Source: an uncultured Rhodospirillales bacterium (GTDB lineage Bacteria > Pseudomonadota > Alphaproteobacteria > CACIAM-22H2). Taken from it: DNA of 49,239 nucleotides. The DNA lies in assembly GCA_937926175.1 (NCBI GenBank), contig CALANV010000032.1:1-49239 (forward strand), written 5' to 3'. Made by a program: the position numbers and the translations under genes. Below are positions 1 through 7,167 of this stretch, piece by piece. Each line of letters starts with the position of its first letter. The first letter of the stretch is position 1. The notes below the pieces were generated by a model. That model saw only the letters and a list, made by a program, of their open reading frames with translations. It made no database searches and was not told where the DNA came from.

Positions 1-505
1 CGCCGCCCTCGTGAAACACGAACACCGGCACGCCGAGCAGGCCGAGCTTTCCCGCGAGTGCACCCAGCGTATCGATGCTTTCCTCGACGCAGTCGCCGAC
101 GAACACCACCGCGTTGACCTTGCGCCGCCCGGTCTCGGCGATCGCATGCCGCAGGACCTTTTCGATCTGGGTCTCGCCGGCCCGGCACGTCACGGCGGTC
201 ATCTGCTCGATCAGTGCCGCGGAATCGTCGACCCAGGGGCTGGCCATGAATTCGCCGAAGCCCCGATACCAGACGAGCTGGATCTCGAGCCCGCCGAGAT
301 GCCGCGTGGCGGCGAACATCTCGCCCTGAATGCGGCAGGCGCGGTCCCAGGTCGGCTCGCGGCTAGCCGTCGCATCCATGGCGAAGATCAGCCGCCCCTT
401 GGCCCCCGCGGGCCGCACGGCCGGCATCGCCTTGACCTTGGCAAGGAAGTCGGCGACCTCGGCGCGGCTCGACTTCGTCGGCAGCTTCCCCTGGCGGTCG
501 GGCAC
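1..505 (-). CDS. VWA-domain protein (partial, runs off left edge)
   Basis: About 168 N-terminal residues are visible; the C-terminus lies outside the window. After a charged N-terminal stretch the chain enters a von Willebrand A fold with a beta strand LIFAMDATAS (residues 39-48). The D-x-T-x-S motif at D44 is a variant of the metal-ion adhesion site DxSxS. Later strands include KVNAVVFVGDCVEES and LGVPVFVFHEGG, typical of the Rossmann-like VWA core. I chose the GTG at 505 because a GGAG lies about 10 bases upstream and codon use is coherent from there. No signal peptide or membrane segment is visible, so it is probably cytoplasmic. Its partner and role are unknown; VWA proteins often act with MoxR-type AAA ATPases, but none is visible here. 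Confidence 0.75.
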   Translation of the reverse strand, partial: MPDRQGKLPTKSSRAEVADFLAKVKAMPAVRPAGAKGRLIFAMDATASREPTWDRACRIQGEMFAATRHLGGLEIQLVWYRGFGEFMASPWVDDSAALIEQMTAVTCRAGETQIEKVLRHAIAETGRRKVNAVVFVGDCVEESIDTLGALAGKLGLLGVPVFVFHEGG

Positions 506-670
506 GGGTTGCTCTCCGTCTCGTGAACCGTCCCTAGAAGATGGGATTTTGTCCGACGAACGCAAGCGAACCGCGCCGCCGCGAGGGGCGCGCTTTGGGC
601 CGGTCCCTTTGGCCCGATCCGGGCCGGATCCCACTTGGCCGGGCATCCGTCAAGCCGACGTCGCGAAGAC

Positions 671-1147
671 TCAACCCTCGTCCAGCAGCCCGTGCGCTCG
701 GTGCCACTCCTCGAGCGAGTCCGCGGGATACTCATCGTAGCGTGCCTCGCCGCGCTTCGCGTCGACGCGCACCCAGTTCGCCTTCGAGCCGAGCATCATG
801 TGCACCTGCTCGGGCGGCTTGGGCAGCGGCGTGTCGATCGCGCTCGCGAACGGGTGGACGAGTTCGGGCCAGCGCGGGTCCCATACCCACAGCGCCGAGC
901 CGCAGCGCGAGCAGAACCGGCGCTCGCCGGGGCTCTCCTCGCCGTCGATCTTCGCGTGAAAGACGGTGATGTTCTCCTCGCCTTCGACCCGAAGCGTATC
1001 GGTCTTGGCGCCGAGATTGATGGCATAGCCGCCGCCGCCCGCCGTCTTGCGGCAGATCGAACAGTAGCAGCGCAAGTATGGCACCGGCGCATAGGCCTCA
1101 ACCGAGAACCGCACCGCGCCGCAATGACAGGAGCCTTCAAGCCGCAT
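671..1147 (-). CDS. GFA-family (CENP-V/GFA domain) zinc protein
   Basis: This 158-residue protein has the GFA/CENP-V fold named after glutathione-dependent formaldehyde-activating enzyme. The zinc ligands are all visible: C7 and C9 in GSCHCG, C27/C29/C32 in CYCSICRK, and C79/C82 in FCSRCGS. The family binds two zinc ions and often glutathione adducts, but the substrate of most members is unknown, so formaldehyde activation should not be assumed. I chose the ATG at 1147, which follows AGGGAGA and opens directly on MRLEGSCHCG. The frame continues upstream without a ribosome site. It lies on the same strand as a second, diverged GFA protein 190 bases upstream. Confidence 0.85.
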   Translation of the reverse strand: MRLEGSCHCGAVRFSVEAYAPVPYLRCYCSICRKTAGGGGYAINLGAKTDTLRVEGEENITVFHAKIDGEESPGERRFCSRCGSALWVWDPRWPELVHPFASAIDTPLPKPPEQVHMMLGSKANWVRVDAKRGEARYDEYPADSLEEWHRAHGLLDEG

Positions 1148-1337
1148 GGGTCGTCTCCCTTTCCCGTTTGACTGGCGCGTTCCGATGTTCGGAGGGCGCG
1201 CGCCGATGTTCAAGCCGCCTCGATCAACGGTCCAGGAGACTGAGCGGGCCGGTCCTCATCCTTGCCCTCACGACCGCGCGGAAGGCGATCGTCATATATC
1301 GGGCGCGGTTGCCGCCGAGGTTGCGCAGCAACGGCAC

Positions 1338-1697
1338 CTACAGACTCTTGCCGTCGAACGGGGTCGGGGTCAGCGCGGCCAGGTCCACGTCATCCAGGCA
1401 ATGGACGTTGACCGCCGTCATGTTCGCACCCGTGGGCGCCGTGCCCGTCGCAAAGGATTCGATGCCGCAGAAACGGCAGAACAGGTGATGAATGGTTTTC
1501 CTGCCGAACTGATAATCGGTGAGGTCGTCCTTCCCCGACAGCAGCTTGAATTGATCGGACGGCACGAACGCGAACAGTGCGCCCAGCTTCGTGCAAATCG
1601 AGCAGTTGCACGAGACGACCCGCTTCAGGTCCGTCTTTACTTCATATCGCACCCTGCCGCAGTGGCATCCGCCCGTGTAAGTCCTGACGTCAGACAT
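1338..1697 (-). CDS. GFA-family zinc protein, second paralogue
   Basis: A compact 119-residue GFA/CENP-V domain protein. Zinc-binding cysteines are C11 and C13 (GGCHCG), C30, C32 and C35 (CNCSICTK) and C74/C77 (FCRFCG). The start at 1697 has GGAGGG a few bases upstream. It is clearly diverged from the neighbouring GFA protein at 671-1147, so the pair looks like an old duplication or separate recruitment and not a recent copy. It is a presumed cytoplasmic thiol/aldehyde-processing enzyme, but the substrate cannot be read from sequence. Confidence 0.87.
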   Translation of the reverse strand: MSDVRTYTGGCHCGRVRYEVKTDLKRVVSCNCSICTKLGALFAFVPSDQFKLLSGKDDLTDYQFGRKTIHHLFCRFCGIESFATGTAPTGANMTAVNVHCLDDVDLAALTPTPFDGKSL

Positions 1698-1794
1698 ATG
1701 CCCTCCGGGTCTTGATCGTGGGTATGTCGGATGAACGTCATGCGCCGGCTGCGCGACTGAACGGCGTACGACGCGCCGCGATGCGCCCTTCGCC

Positions 1795-2697
1795 TCAGCC
1801 CGTTCCGGCGGGGGCGCCGGACGGCGCCGCCTCCATGCCGACCGCGGCCAGAAGCTCGCGCACTTCCTGGCGGGCTGCGACGTGCGACATGCTGAGCGAG
1901 CGGCCGAGCCCCGGATCGCGCAGGTCGAGCAGCGTGAGCCCCTCGAGGAAAAGCTCGCGGAAGATGACGCGGTCGCCGAAGCCCGGCGCCAGCCGGAAGC
2001 CGATGCGCCGCGCCAGCTGCTCCAGCACGCGGCCGACCGCCCGCTTGTTCTTGGCCTCCGTGCTGGCGAGCCGGTTGCGCATGACGATCCAGTCGATCGA
2101 GCCGCCGTCGCGCATCGCCCGACGCTTCTTCTGCTCCCACACCATCTCGCTGTAGAGGCTTGGGCGCAGGATCTTGTGCGTGTCGGGATCGACCTTGGCC
2201 AGCAGATCGAAGTCGATGAAGCTGTCGTTCATCGGCGTGATCAGCGTGTCGGCATGCGAATGCGCCAGACGCGACAGCGCATCGTCGCTGCCGGGCGTAT
2301 CGATCACCACGACCTCGTGCGTCGCGGCCAGCTCCTCGAGCGCCGCCGTGAACCGCGCCGCGTCGTCGGCGGGTCCGGCCGGCGGCTCCAGCGTCGAGCG
2401 CGTGATCAGCCGATGCGTCGGCATCGGCAGCTTGATGCCCTTTCTCTGGGTGAGCGCCGTGCGGTTCTCGATGTAGCGCGTCAGCGTCGCCTGGCGCGAG
2501 TCGATGTCGATGCTGCCGACCGTGCGTCCGGCCCGCAGCAATCCGATGATCAGATGCATCGCGGCGGTTGATTTCCCCGAGCCGCCTTTTTCGTTGCCCA
2601 GCACGATGATGCGCGCCCGTCTCGGCGCCGCGTCGATGGCGGAGGGTAGCGTGGCCTGGGCCTGCGGCGCGCCGGCCGGTGTCGGAGCAATAGTCAT
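1795..2697 (-). CDS. mipZ: MipZ-type division-plane positioning ATPase
   Basis: A 300-residue ParA/MinD-superfamily ATPase. A deviant Walker A motif GNEKGGSGKST (residues 34-44) carries the signature lysine K37 and catalytic K42; a Walker B-like VVVIDTPGSDD follows. The strings IDSRQATLTRYIENR and IKLPMPTHR resemble MipZ of Caulobacter, which forms a gradient from the poles, contacts ParB and inhibits FtsZ away from midcell. About 28 residues precede the conserved core, rich in Ala, Pro and Gln, so the N-terminus is longer than in Caulobacter. The start at 2697 (MTIAPTP) was preferred to an upstream in-frame one because the extra 29 residues look non-coding. It follows an SDR gene by 58 bases on the same strand. 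No partner parAB is visible. Confidence 0.85.
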   Translation of the reverse strand: MTIAPTPAGAPQAQATLPSAIDAAPRRARIIVLGNEKGGSGKSTAAMHLIIGLLRAGRTVGSIDIDSRQATLTRYIENRTALTQRKGIKLPMPTHRLITRSTLEPPAGPADDAARFTAALEELAATHEVVVIDTPGSDDALSRLAHSHADTLITPMNDSFIDFDLLAKVDPDTHKILRPSLYSEMVWEQKKRRAMRDGGSIDWIVMRNRLASTEAKNKRAVGRVLEQLARRIGFRLAPGFGDRVIFRELFLEGLTLLDLRDPGLGRSLSMSHVAARQEVRELLAAVGMEAAPSGAPAGTG

Positions 2698-2755
2698 GGA
2701 CCGATCCTGTCGATTCCACTCTTGACAAACTGTCTGGAAGTGCGACCGCCCTGCA

Positions 2756-3598
2756 TCACGACCCTTTCTTCGGCCGTATCGCATCCCATTCCGCGTCGCT
2801 CAAACGGTCGAGGAAATTGAACTGTCCGGCGCCCTTGAGCCAGTCGCCGCCGTCGATGGTGACGACTTCGCCGTTGATGAACCCGGCCTGATCCGACAGC
2901 AGATAGGCGGCAAGGTTGGCGAGTTCCGCATGCTCGCCCGGGCGCCCCAGCGGATTGCGCGTCTCGAACTCCCTGGCGAGGTCGGGACGCGGCACGAGCC
3001 GTTCCCACGCGCCCTGCGTCGGAAACGGACCCGGCGCGATGGCATTGAGTCGTATGCCGCGCGGCCCCCACTCGACGGCGAGGCTGCGCGTCATCGCCAG
3101 CACGCCCGCCTTGGCCATCGCCGAGGGCACGACATAGGCCGATCCCGTCCACGCATAGGTGGTCACGATCGACAGCACGCTGGCGCGTCGGCCCTCCGCC
3201 AGCCACCGCTTGCCGCAGGCGAGCGTCGTATAGGCGCTGCCATGCAGCACGATCCCGAGGATCGCATCGACCGCACGCGGGCTCAGCGTCTCGGTGCGTG
3301 CCACGAAATTGCCGGCGGCATTGTTGACGAGGCCGTCGAGCGGACGCTCGGACCAGATCTTGTCGATCATCGCCTCGACCTGCGCGGGATCACGGATGTC
3401 GCAGACGTGCCAGCTCACCGGGCCGGCGAACTGGGCCATGAACTCCCGGGCCGTGTCCTCGAGCACCTGCTGACGGCGGCCGCAGATGACGAGTTCGGCG
3501 CCGAGTTCGAGCAGCCGTCGGCCCATGCTCTTGCCGAGCCCGGTGCCGCCGCCAGTGATCAGGAACTTCTTGCCGTTGAGAAGCCCGGGCAGGAACAA
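2756..3598 (-). CDS. SDR oxidoreductase, 2,4-dienoyl-CoA reductase-like
   Basis: A 280-residue short-chain dehydrogenase with the cofactor loop TGGGTGLG (residues 15-22) and the NNAAG motif near 92-96. The usual catalytic YxxxK tyrosine is absent: the sequence is PSAMAK, with Ser159 and Lys163. A tyrosine, Y148, sits 11 residues before the serine. This Tyr-11-Ser-4-Lys spacing matches mitochondrial 2,4-dienoyl-CoA reductase (Y199, S210, K214 in the human enzyme), so NADPH-dependent reduction of dienoyl-CoA from unsaturated fatty acids is the likely reaction. It is divergent from an acyl-CoA synthetase (96-bp gap), which fits a fatty-acid role. The exact substrate is inferred. Confidence 0.8.
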   Translation of the reverse strand: MFLPGLLNGKKFLITGGGTGLGKSMGRRLLELGAELVICGRRQQVLEDTAREFMAQFAGPVSWHVCDIRDPAQVEAMIDKIWSERPLDGLVNNAAGNFVARTETLSPRAVDAILGIVLHGSAYTTLACGKRWLAEGRRASVLSIVTTYAWTGSAYVVPSAMAKAGVLAMTRSLAVEWGPRGIRLNAIAPGPFPTQGAWERLVPRPDLAREFETRNPLGRPGEHAELANLAAYLLSDQAGFINGEVVTIDGGDWLKGAGQFNFLDRLSDAEWDAIRPKKGS

Positions 3599-3694
3599 GA
3601 CGCCATCTCCTTCATCGCGAATCGGGACGGAGATGTACCCGACCGACGCCGCTTCTGGCTATGATGTTCACAGATACGAACGGGAGGAAAGACG

Positions 3695-5362
3695 ATGCTG
3701 CAGCAGGCCCCGACCTATTCCGAAACGCGCGATGCGTTCCGCTGGCGGATTCCGGCGCGCTACAACATCGGCGTCGATGCCTGTAGCCGCCATGCCGCCG
3801 CCCGGCCGGACGCGCTCGCGCTGATCTTCGAATCGGAGGACGGCCGGGTCGAACGCTACACGTTCCGCGACGTCGACCGCCTGTCCAACCGCTTCGCCAA
3901 TGCGCTCATGGCACAAGGTCTCGTGCGCGGCGACCGGATCGGCATCCTGCTGCAGCAATGTCCGGAGACGGCGCTTGCCCACATCGCCGCCTACAAGGCC
4001 GGCCTCATCGCCGTGCCGTTGTTCGTGCTGTTCGGCGAGGACGCGCTCGAATACCGCCTCGCCAATTCCGCCGCGCGGGCGATCGTCACCGACGATGCGA
4101 ACCTGCCGAAGGTCCTCACCATCCGCGATCGTCTGCCCGCGCTCGAGACCGTGATCGTCGTCGGCGGGCAAGGCCGCGACGGGACGCTCGACTGGGCGGC
4201 ACTGGTCGAGGCGGGTGCCGACTCGTTTACGCCGGCCGACACGTCGTGCGACGATCCGGCGCTCATCATCTACACCTCCGGCACGACCGGGGCGCCCAAA
4301 GGCGCGCTCCATGCGCATCGGGTCCTGCTCGGCCACCTGCCCGGCGTCGAGTTCCCGCACGAGTTCTTTCCCCAGGCCGGAGACTTGTTCTGGACTCCCG
4401 CGGACTGGGCTTGGATCGGCGGCCTTCTCGACGCCCTGTTGCCGGCTTGGCACCACGGCGTGCCGGTGCTTGCGCACCGCTTCCGCAAGTTCGATCCGCA
4501 CGCGGCATTCGCCCTCATGGCGCGCCACGGCGTGCGCAACGTCTTCCTGCCTCCCACCGCGCTCAAGCTGATGCGACAGGCTGGCGCGCCGCCCGGGCAC
4601 GGCGTCCGCCTGCGCTCGATCGGCAGCGGCGGCGAAACGCTCGGGGAAGAACTGCTCGACTGGGGGCGCACGACGTTCGGCGTGACCATCAACGAGTTCT
4701 ATGGCCAGACGGAATGCAATCTCGTCGTCGCCAACTGCGCCGGGCTCATGCCGGTGCGTCCCGGCTCGATGGGCCGCGCCGTGCCGGGCCACGACGTCGC
4801 CATCGTCGACGACCACGGCAACCCTCTGCCGGCCGGCGAGACCGGGCACATCGCCATCCGTCGGCCCGATCCGGTCATGTTCCTCGGCTACTGGAACAAC
4901 CCCACGGCCACGACCGAGAAGTTCACCGGCGACTGGCTGCTTACCGGCGACATGGGCCGGCAGGACGGCGATGGCTATTTCTGGTACTTCGGCCGCGCCG
5001 ACGACGTGATCACGTCGGCCGGTTACCGCATCGGCCCGGTCGAAATCGAGGAGTGCCTCCTCAAGCATCCGGCGGTGGCCATGGCCGCGGTGATCGGCGT
5101 GCCCGATCCGATCCGCACCGAATCGATCAAGGCCTTCGTCGTTCTCAGGCCCGGCCATGCGCCGGATGCGGCACTCGCCCGCGCGATCCAAGAGCATGTC
5201 CGCAACCGGCTCGCCGCCCACGAGTATCCGCGCGAGGTGGAATTCGTCGACGCGCTGCCGCTGACAGCCACCGGCAAGATCATGCGCCGCGAGCTGCGCG
5301 CCCGGGAGCTCGCCCGCATCCAGCAAGCCTCGGCGGCCGCCGCCCCTTCGGTCGGTCAATAA
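3695..5362 (+). CDS. acyl-CoA synthetase (AMP-forming, ANL family)
   Basis: A 555-residue adenylate-forming enzyme. The phosphate-binding A3 motif YTSGTTGAPKG spans residues 193-203, YGQTE (A5) follows, the hinge region carries LTGDMGRQDGDGYFWYFGRADD, and the catalytic lysine K528 is in TATGKIMRREL. Such enzymes activate a carboxylic acid with ATP to acyl-AMP, then form the CoA thioester. The layout resembles medium-chain acyl-CoA or acetyl-CoA-type synthetases. The start has GGGAGG 7 bases upstream, and a TATGAT hexamer at 3660-3665 may be a -10 element. The divergent dienoyl-CoA reductase-like gene suggests a fatty or aromatic acid substrate. Chain length is not deducible. Confidence 0.88.
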   Translation: MLQQAPTYSETRDAFRWRIPARYNIGVDACSRHAAARPDALALIFESEDGRVERYTFRDVDRLSNRFANALMAQGLVRGDRIGILLQQCPETALAHIAAYKAGLIAVPLFVLFGEDALEYRLANSAARAIVTDDANLPKVLTIRDRLPALETVIVVGGQGRDGTLDWAALVEAGADSFTPADTSCDDPALIIYTSGTTGAPKGALHAHRVLLGHLPGVEFPHEFFPQAGDLFWTPADWAWIGGLLDALLPAWHHGVPVLAHRFRKFDPHAAFALMARHGVRNVFLPPTALKLMRQAGAPPGHGVRLRSIGSGGETLGEELLDWGRTTFGVTINEFYGQTECNLVVANCAGLMPVRPGSMGRAVPGHDVAIVDDHGNPLPAGETGHIAIRRPDPVMFLGYWNNPTATTEKFTGDWLLTGDMGRQDGDGYFWYFGRADDVITSAGYRIGPVEIEECLLKHPAVAMAAVIGVPDPIRTESIKAFVVLRPGHAPDAALARAIQEHVRNRLAAHEYPREVEFVDALPLTATGKIMRRELRARELARIQQASAAAAPSVGQ

Positions 5363-5418
5363 GTGTGAAGATGAACCTCTCGAAGCCTCGTCCCGAACCT
5401 GTCGACCGATAAATCCAT

Positions 5419-5457
5419 CGAAGCCTCATCCTGAGCTTGTCGAAGGATGAGGCTTCG
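5419..5457. repeat. REP palindrome, perfect 14-bp stem
   Basis: Arms 5419-5432 and 5444-5457 are perfectly complementary over 14 bases with an 11-base loop containing GAGCTTGTCGA. It lies 57 bases after the acyl-CoA synthetase stop and could also act as a transcription-end or mRNA-stabilising hairpin, but it has no T-tract. Confidence 0.85.
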
Positions 5458-5507
5458 GTGTCATTAGGTGATGCTGGCCCTTATCGACTATCAGCGCCGG
5501 TATCTAG

Positions 5508-5536
5508 CCTCGTCCTTCGACAGGCTCAGGACGAGG
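5508..5536. repeat. REP palindrome, 9-bp stem
   Basis: Arms 5508-5516 (CCTCGTCCT) and 5528-5536 (AGGACGAGG) pair perfectly around TCGACAGGCTC. The loop is in the opposite orientation to the copy at 5419-5457. Confidence 0.8.
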
Positions 5537-5642
5537 TCGCTCTTGCTTCTTGGGTACGTTTATTCACCCAGACCTTATCTTGAGCTTGTCGAGGGATGAG
5601 CTCGGCGACGGACGAGCTTGTCAGAGAACGAGCTCATCGAAT

Positions 5643-5681
5643 CGAAGCCTCACCCTTCGACAAGCTCAGGGTGAGGCTTCG
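5643..5681. repeat. REP palindrome, perfect 14-bp stem, inverted
   Basis: Arms 5643-5656 and 5668-5681 pair perfectly over 14 bases; the loop TCGACAAGCTC is the reverse complement of the loop at 5419-5457. Intact stems with different arm bases (ATCCT versus ACCCT) show compensating change, so the hairpin itself seems to be maintained. Confidence 0.85.
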
Positions 5682-5726
5682 ATGACGTCAAAGGGTAACG
5701 CTTCGTCTCGCGTCAGCGCTGCGACC

Positions 5727-5759
5727 GGCCTCGCCCGTCGACAGGCTCAGGACGAGGCC
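5727..5759. repeat. REP palindrome, 7-bp stem
   Basis: Outer arms 5727-5733 (GGCCTCG) and 5753-5759 (CGAGGCC) pair; the interior CGTCGACAGGCTCAGGAC carries the shared REP loop sequence. Confidence 0.7.
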
Positions 5760-6065
5760 GTTCTTGGTTCTGGCCGCATCTCGTTGCCGACGCTCATCCC
5801 CAGCACCGAAGCCTCACCCTGAGCCTGTCGACGGGAAAGGCTTTCGAAGGATGAGGCATCGGGATCAATGGACGAAGCTTCAGTGCCGAACGATGACGCT
5901 TCGACGTCGATGATAAGACTTCGACCGCTTCACCCTTGTCAGATCGCGCCTGGCCATCGCGCCGTTCCTTCGTGCCGATACCGCTGACCGAGACGGAAAG
6001 TCGCACCGCGGGAACCTTACGCGTCCGTCCGGACTCTCGTAGAATGATACCGCGACGCATCCGAC

Positions 6066-6464
6066 ATGCGAACCAGGCGACATCGACGACCGGCTCATCG
6101 GTACGGCGGCTTCTTCCGCCGGCGGTGGATCGCCGTCCTCGGAATCGCCGCCATCCTGATCCAGGGCGTCGTCCTCGCCACGCACGTGGCACGCGCCGCG
6201 CAAGTCCCCGAACCCGCGGTCCACTGCCGCAGCGATGTGGACGAGCCACCGCATCGAGGCGGCGGAAAACAACCGGGTCACATCGCCCCGGTCTGTCAGA
6301 TTTGTCTGACGCTGCAGCACGCCGGCAAGGGCGTCCTCCCCTCGGCACCGCCGCTGCCGCTTCCGCCGGTCGCCTTCGTCGGCGCCGACGATGCGGCCAC
6401 GCCGACCGTTCTTTCACGCCGCTCTTATACGCCTGCACGTCCGCGCGCTCCTCCAACGATTTGA
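6066..6464 (+). CDS. DUF2946-like small secreted/membrane protein of copper cluster
   Basis: A 132-residue protein with an Arg-rich start, then one hydrophobic segment WIAVLGIAAILIQGVVLA (about residues 21-38) acting as signal peptide or anchor. The remainder is His/Cys-containing, with a CQIC motif near residue 77, a Pro-rich PSAPPLPLPPV region and the C-terminal YTPARPRAPPTI typical of DUF2946-like proteins. These are usually found beside copper-import genes, as here with YcnI and CopC-CopD immediately downstream. Biochemical function is unknown; the Cys/His content suggests periplasmic metal handling. The start has only a weak ribosome site, so the N-terminus is tentative. Confidence 0.65.
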   Translation: MRTRRHRRPAHRYGGFFRRRWIAVLGIAAILIQGVVLATHVARAAQVPEPAVHCRSDVDEPPHRGGGKQPGHIAPVCQICLTLQHAGKGVLPSAPPLPLPPVAFVGADDAATPTVLSRRSYTPARPRAPPTI

Positions 6465-6550
6465 TCCCTGCTCGCCCCCGGGCGTCCGGTTCACGCGAAG
6501 CACTGTCTTCGCGTCCAGCATTTGCAACGGATCACCAGGAGGATTTCGCA

Positions 6551-7069
6551 ATGATTCGCCGTTCGATCGGCGCGGCCGCCGCCGGTGCCGCGCTTCTGTC
6601 TTCGTCATTGGCCTTCGGCCATGTTTCGCTCGAGGGGTCCGAGGCCCCTGCCGGCTCGTATTACAAGGCGGTGATACGCGTTCCGCATGGCTGCGACGGT
6701 TCGCCTACAATCCGCATCCGAATCCGCATTCCGGAGGGAGTCGTCGACGTGAAGCCGCAACCGAAACCGGGCTGGGAGGTCACGACCGTGACCGGCAAGC
6801 TTGCCGAGCCCTATACGAACCACGGCCGGACAATCACCGAGGGCGTCCGCGAGGTCTCGTGGAGCGGCGGCCGGCTCGACGATGCGCACTATGACGAGTT
6901 CGTCATGCGCGTGAAGCTGCCGAACCGGCCCGGCGAAGTTCTCTATTTTCCGACCGTGCAGGAATGCGAGCGCGGCGTGCACCGCTGGATCGAGATCCCT
7001 GAGGCCGGCCGGAACGCGGATGACTATCGCGAACCGGCGCCCGCCCTGCGCCTCGTTCCGAAGCGATAG
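6551..7069 (+). CDS. ycnI: YcnI-family (DUF1775) copper-binding periplasmic protein
   Basis: A 172-residue precursor. The signal peptide ends near AFG, leaving His24 as the predicted mature N-terminus (HVSLEG). In characterised YcnI proteins this N-terminal histidine helps bind Cu(II). The VPHGCDGSPT motif near residues 44-53 and GWEVTT near 75-80 are family hallmarks, as is PTVQECERGVHRW towards the C-terminus. AGGAGG lies 8 bases before the start, a strong site. The gene sits between the DUF2946 protein and CopC-CopD, so it probably acts as a periplasmic copper chaperone for uptake. No C-terminal membrane anchor is visible, unlike the Gram-positive form. Confidence 0.85.
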   Translation: MIRRSIGAAAAGAALLSSSLAFGHVSLEGSEAPAGSYYKAVIRVPHGCDGSPTIRIRIRIPEGVVDVKPQPKPGWEVTTVTGKLAEPYTNHGRTITEGVREVSWSGGRLDDAHYDEFVMRVKLPNRPGEVLYFPTVQECERGVHRWIEIPEAGRNADDYREPAPALRLVPKR

Positions 7070-7167
7070 GACGTGCGATTGACCTGGGGTCTCCTCACCT
7101 GCGTTTCTCCCAGCTGGGCGAACGCAGATGCAGAGAGATCCCGGGTCGCGCGCCGGGCAGATCGTGC

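Larger units (their letters stand above)
5381..5861. repeat. REP-like palindromic repeat cluster
   Basis: The 700 bases between the acyl-CoA synthetase and the copper genes hold no credible gene up to about 6060. They contain at least six copies of an imperfect palindrome with core TGAGCTTGTCGA or its reverse complement, flanked by GCCTCATCCT/AGGATGAGG arms. The best copies are at 5419-5457, 5508-5536, 5643-5681 and 5727-5759; degenerate ones are at 5381-5410, 5571-5602 and 5807-5846. Orientation alternates. This is the style of intergenic repetitive extragenic palindromes common in alphaproteobacteria. No transposase is present, so any spread would depend on a gene elsewhere. Confidence 0.85.

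Noticed and set aside
5381..5861. Repeat cluster as a CRISPR array
   Set aside because: Repeats are palindromic, unequal, alternate in orientation and have no uniform spacers; no cas genes are present.
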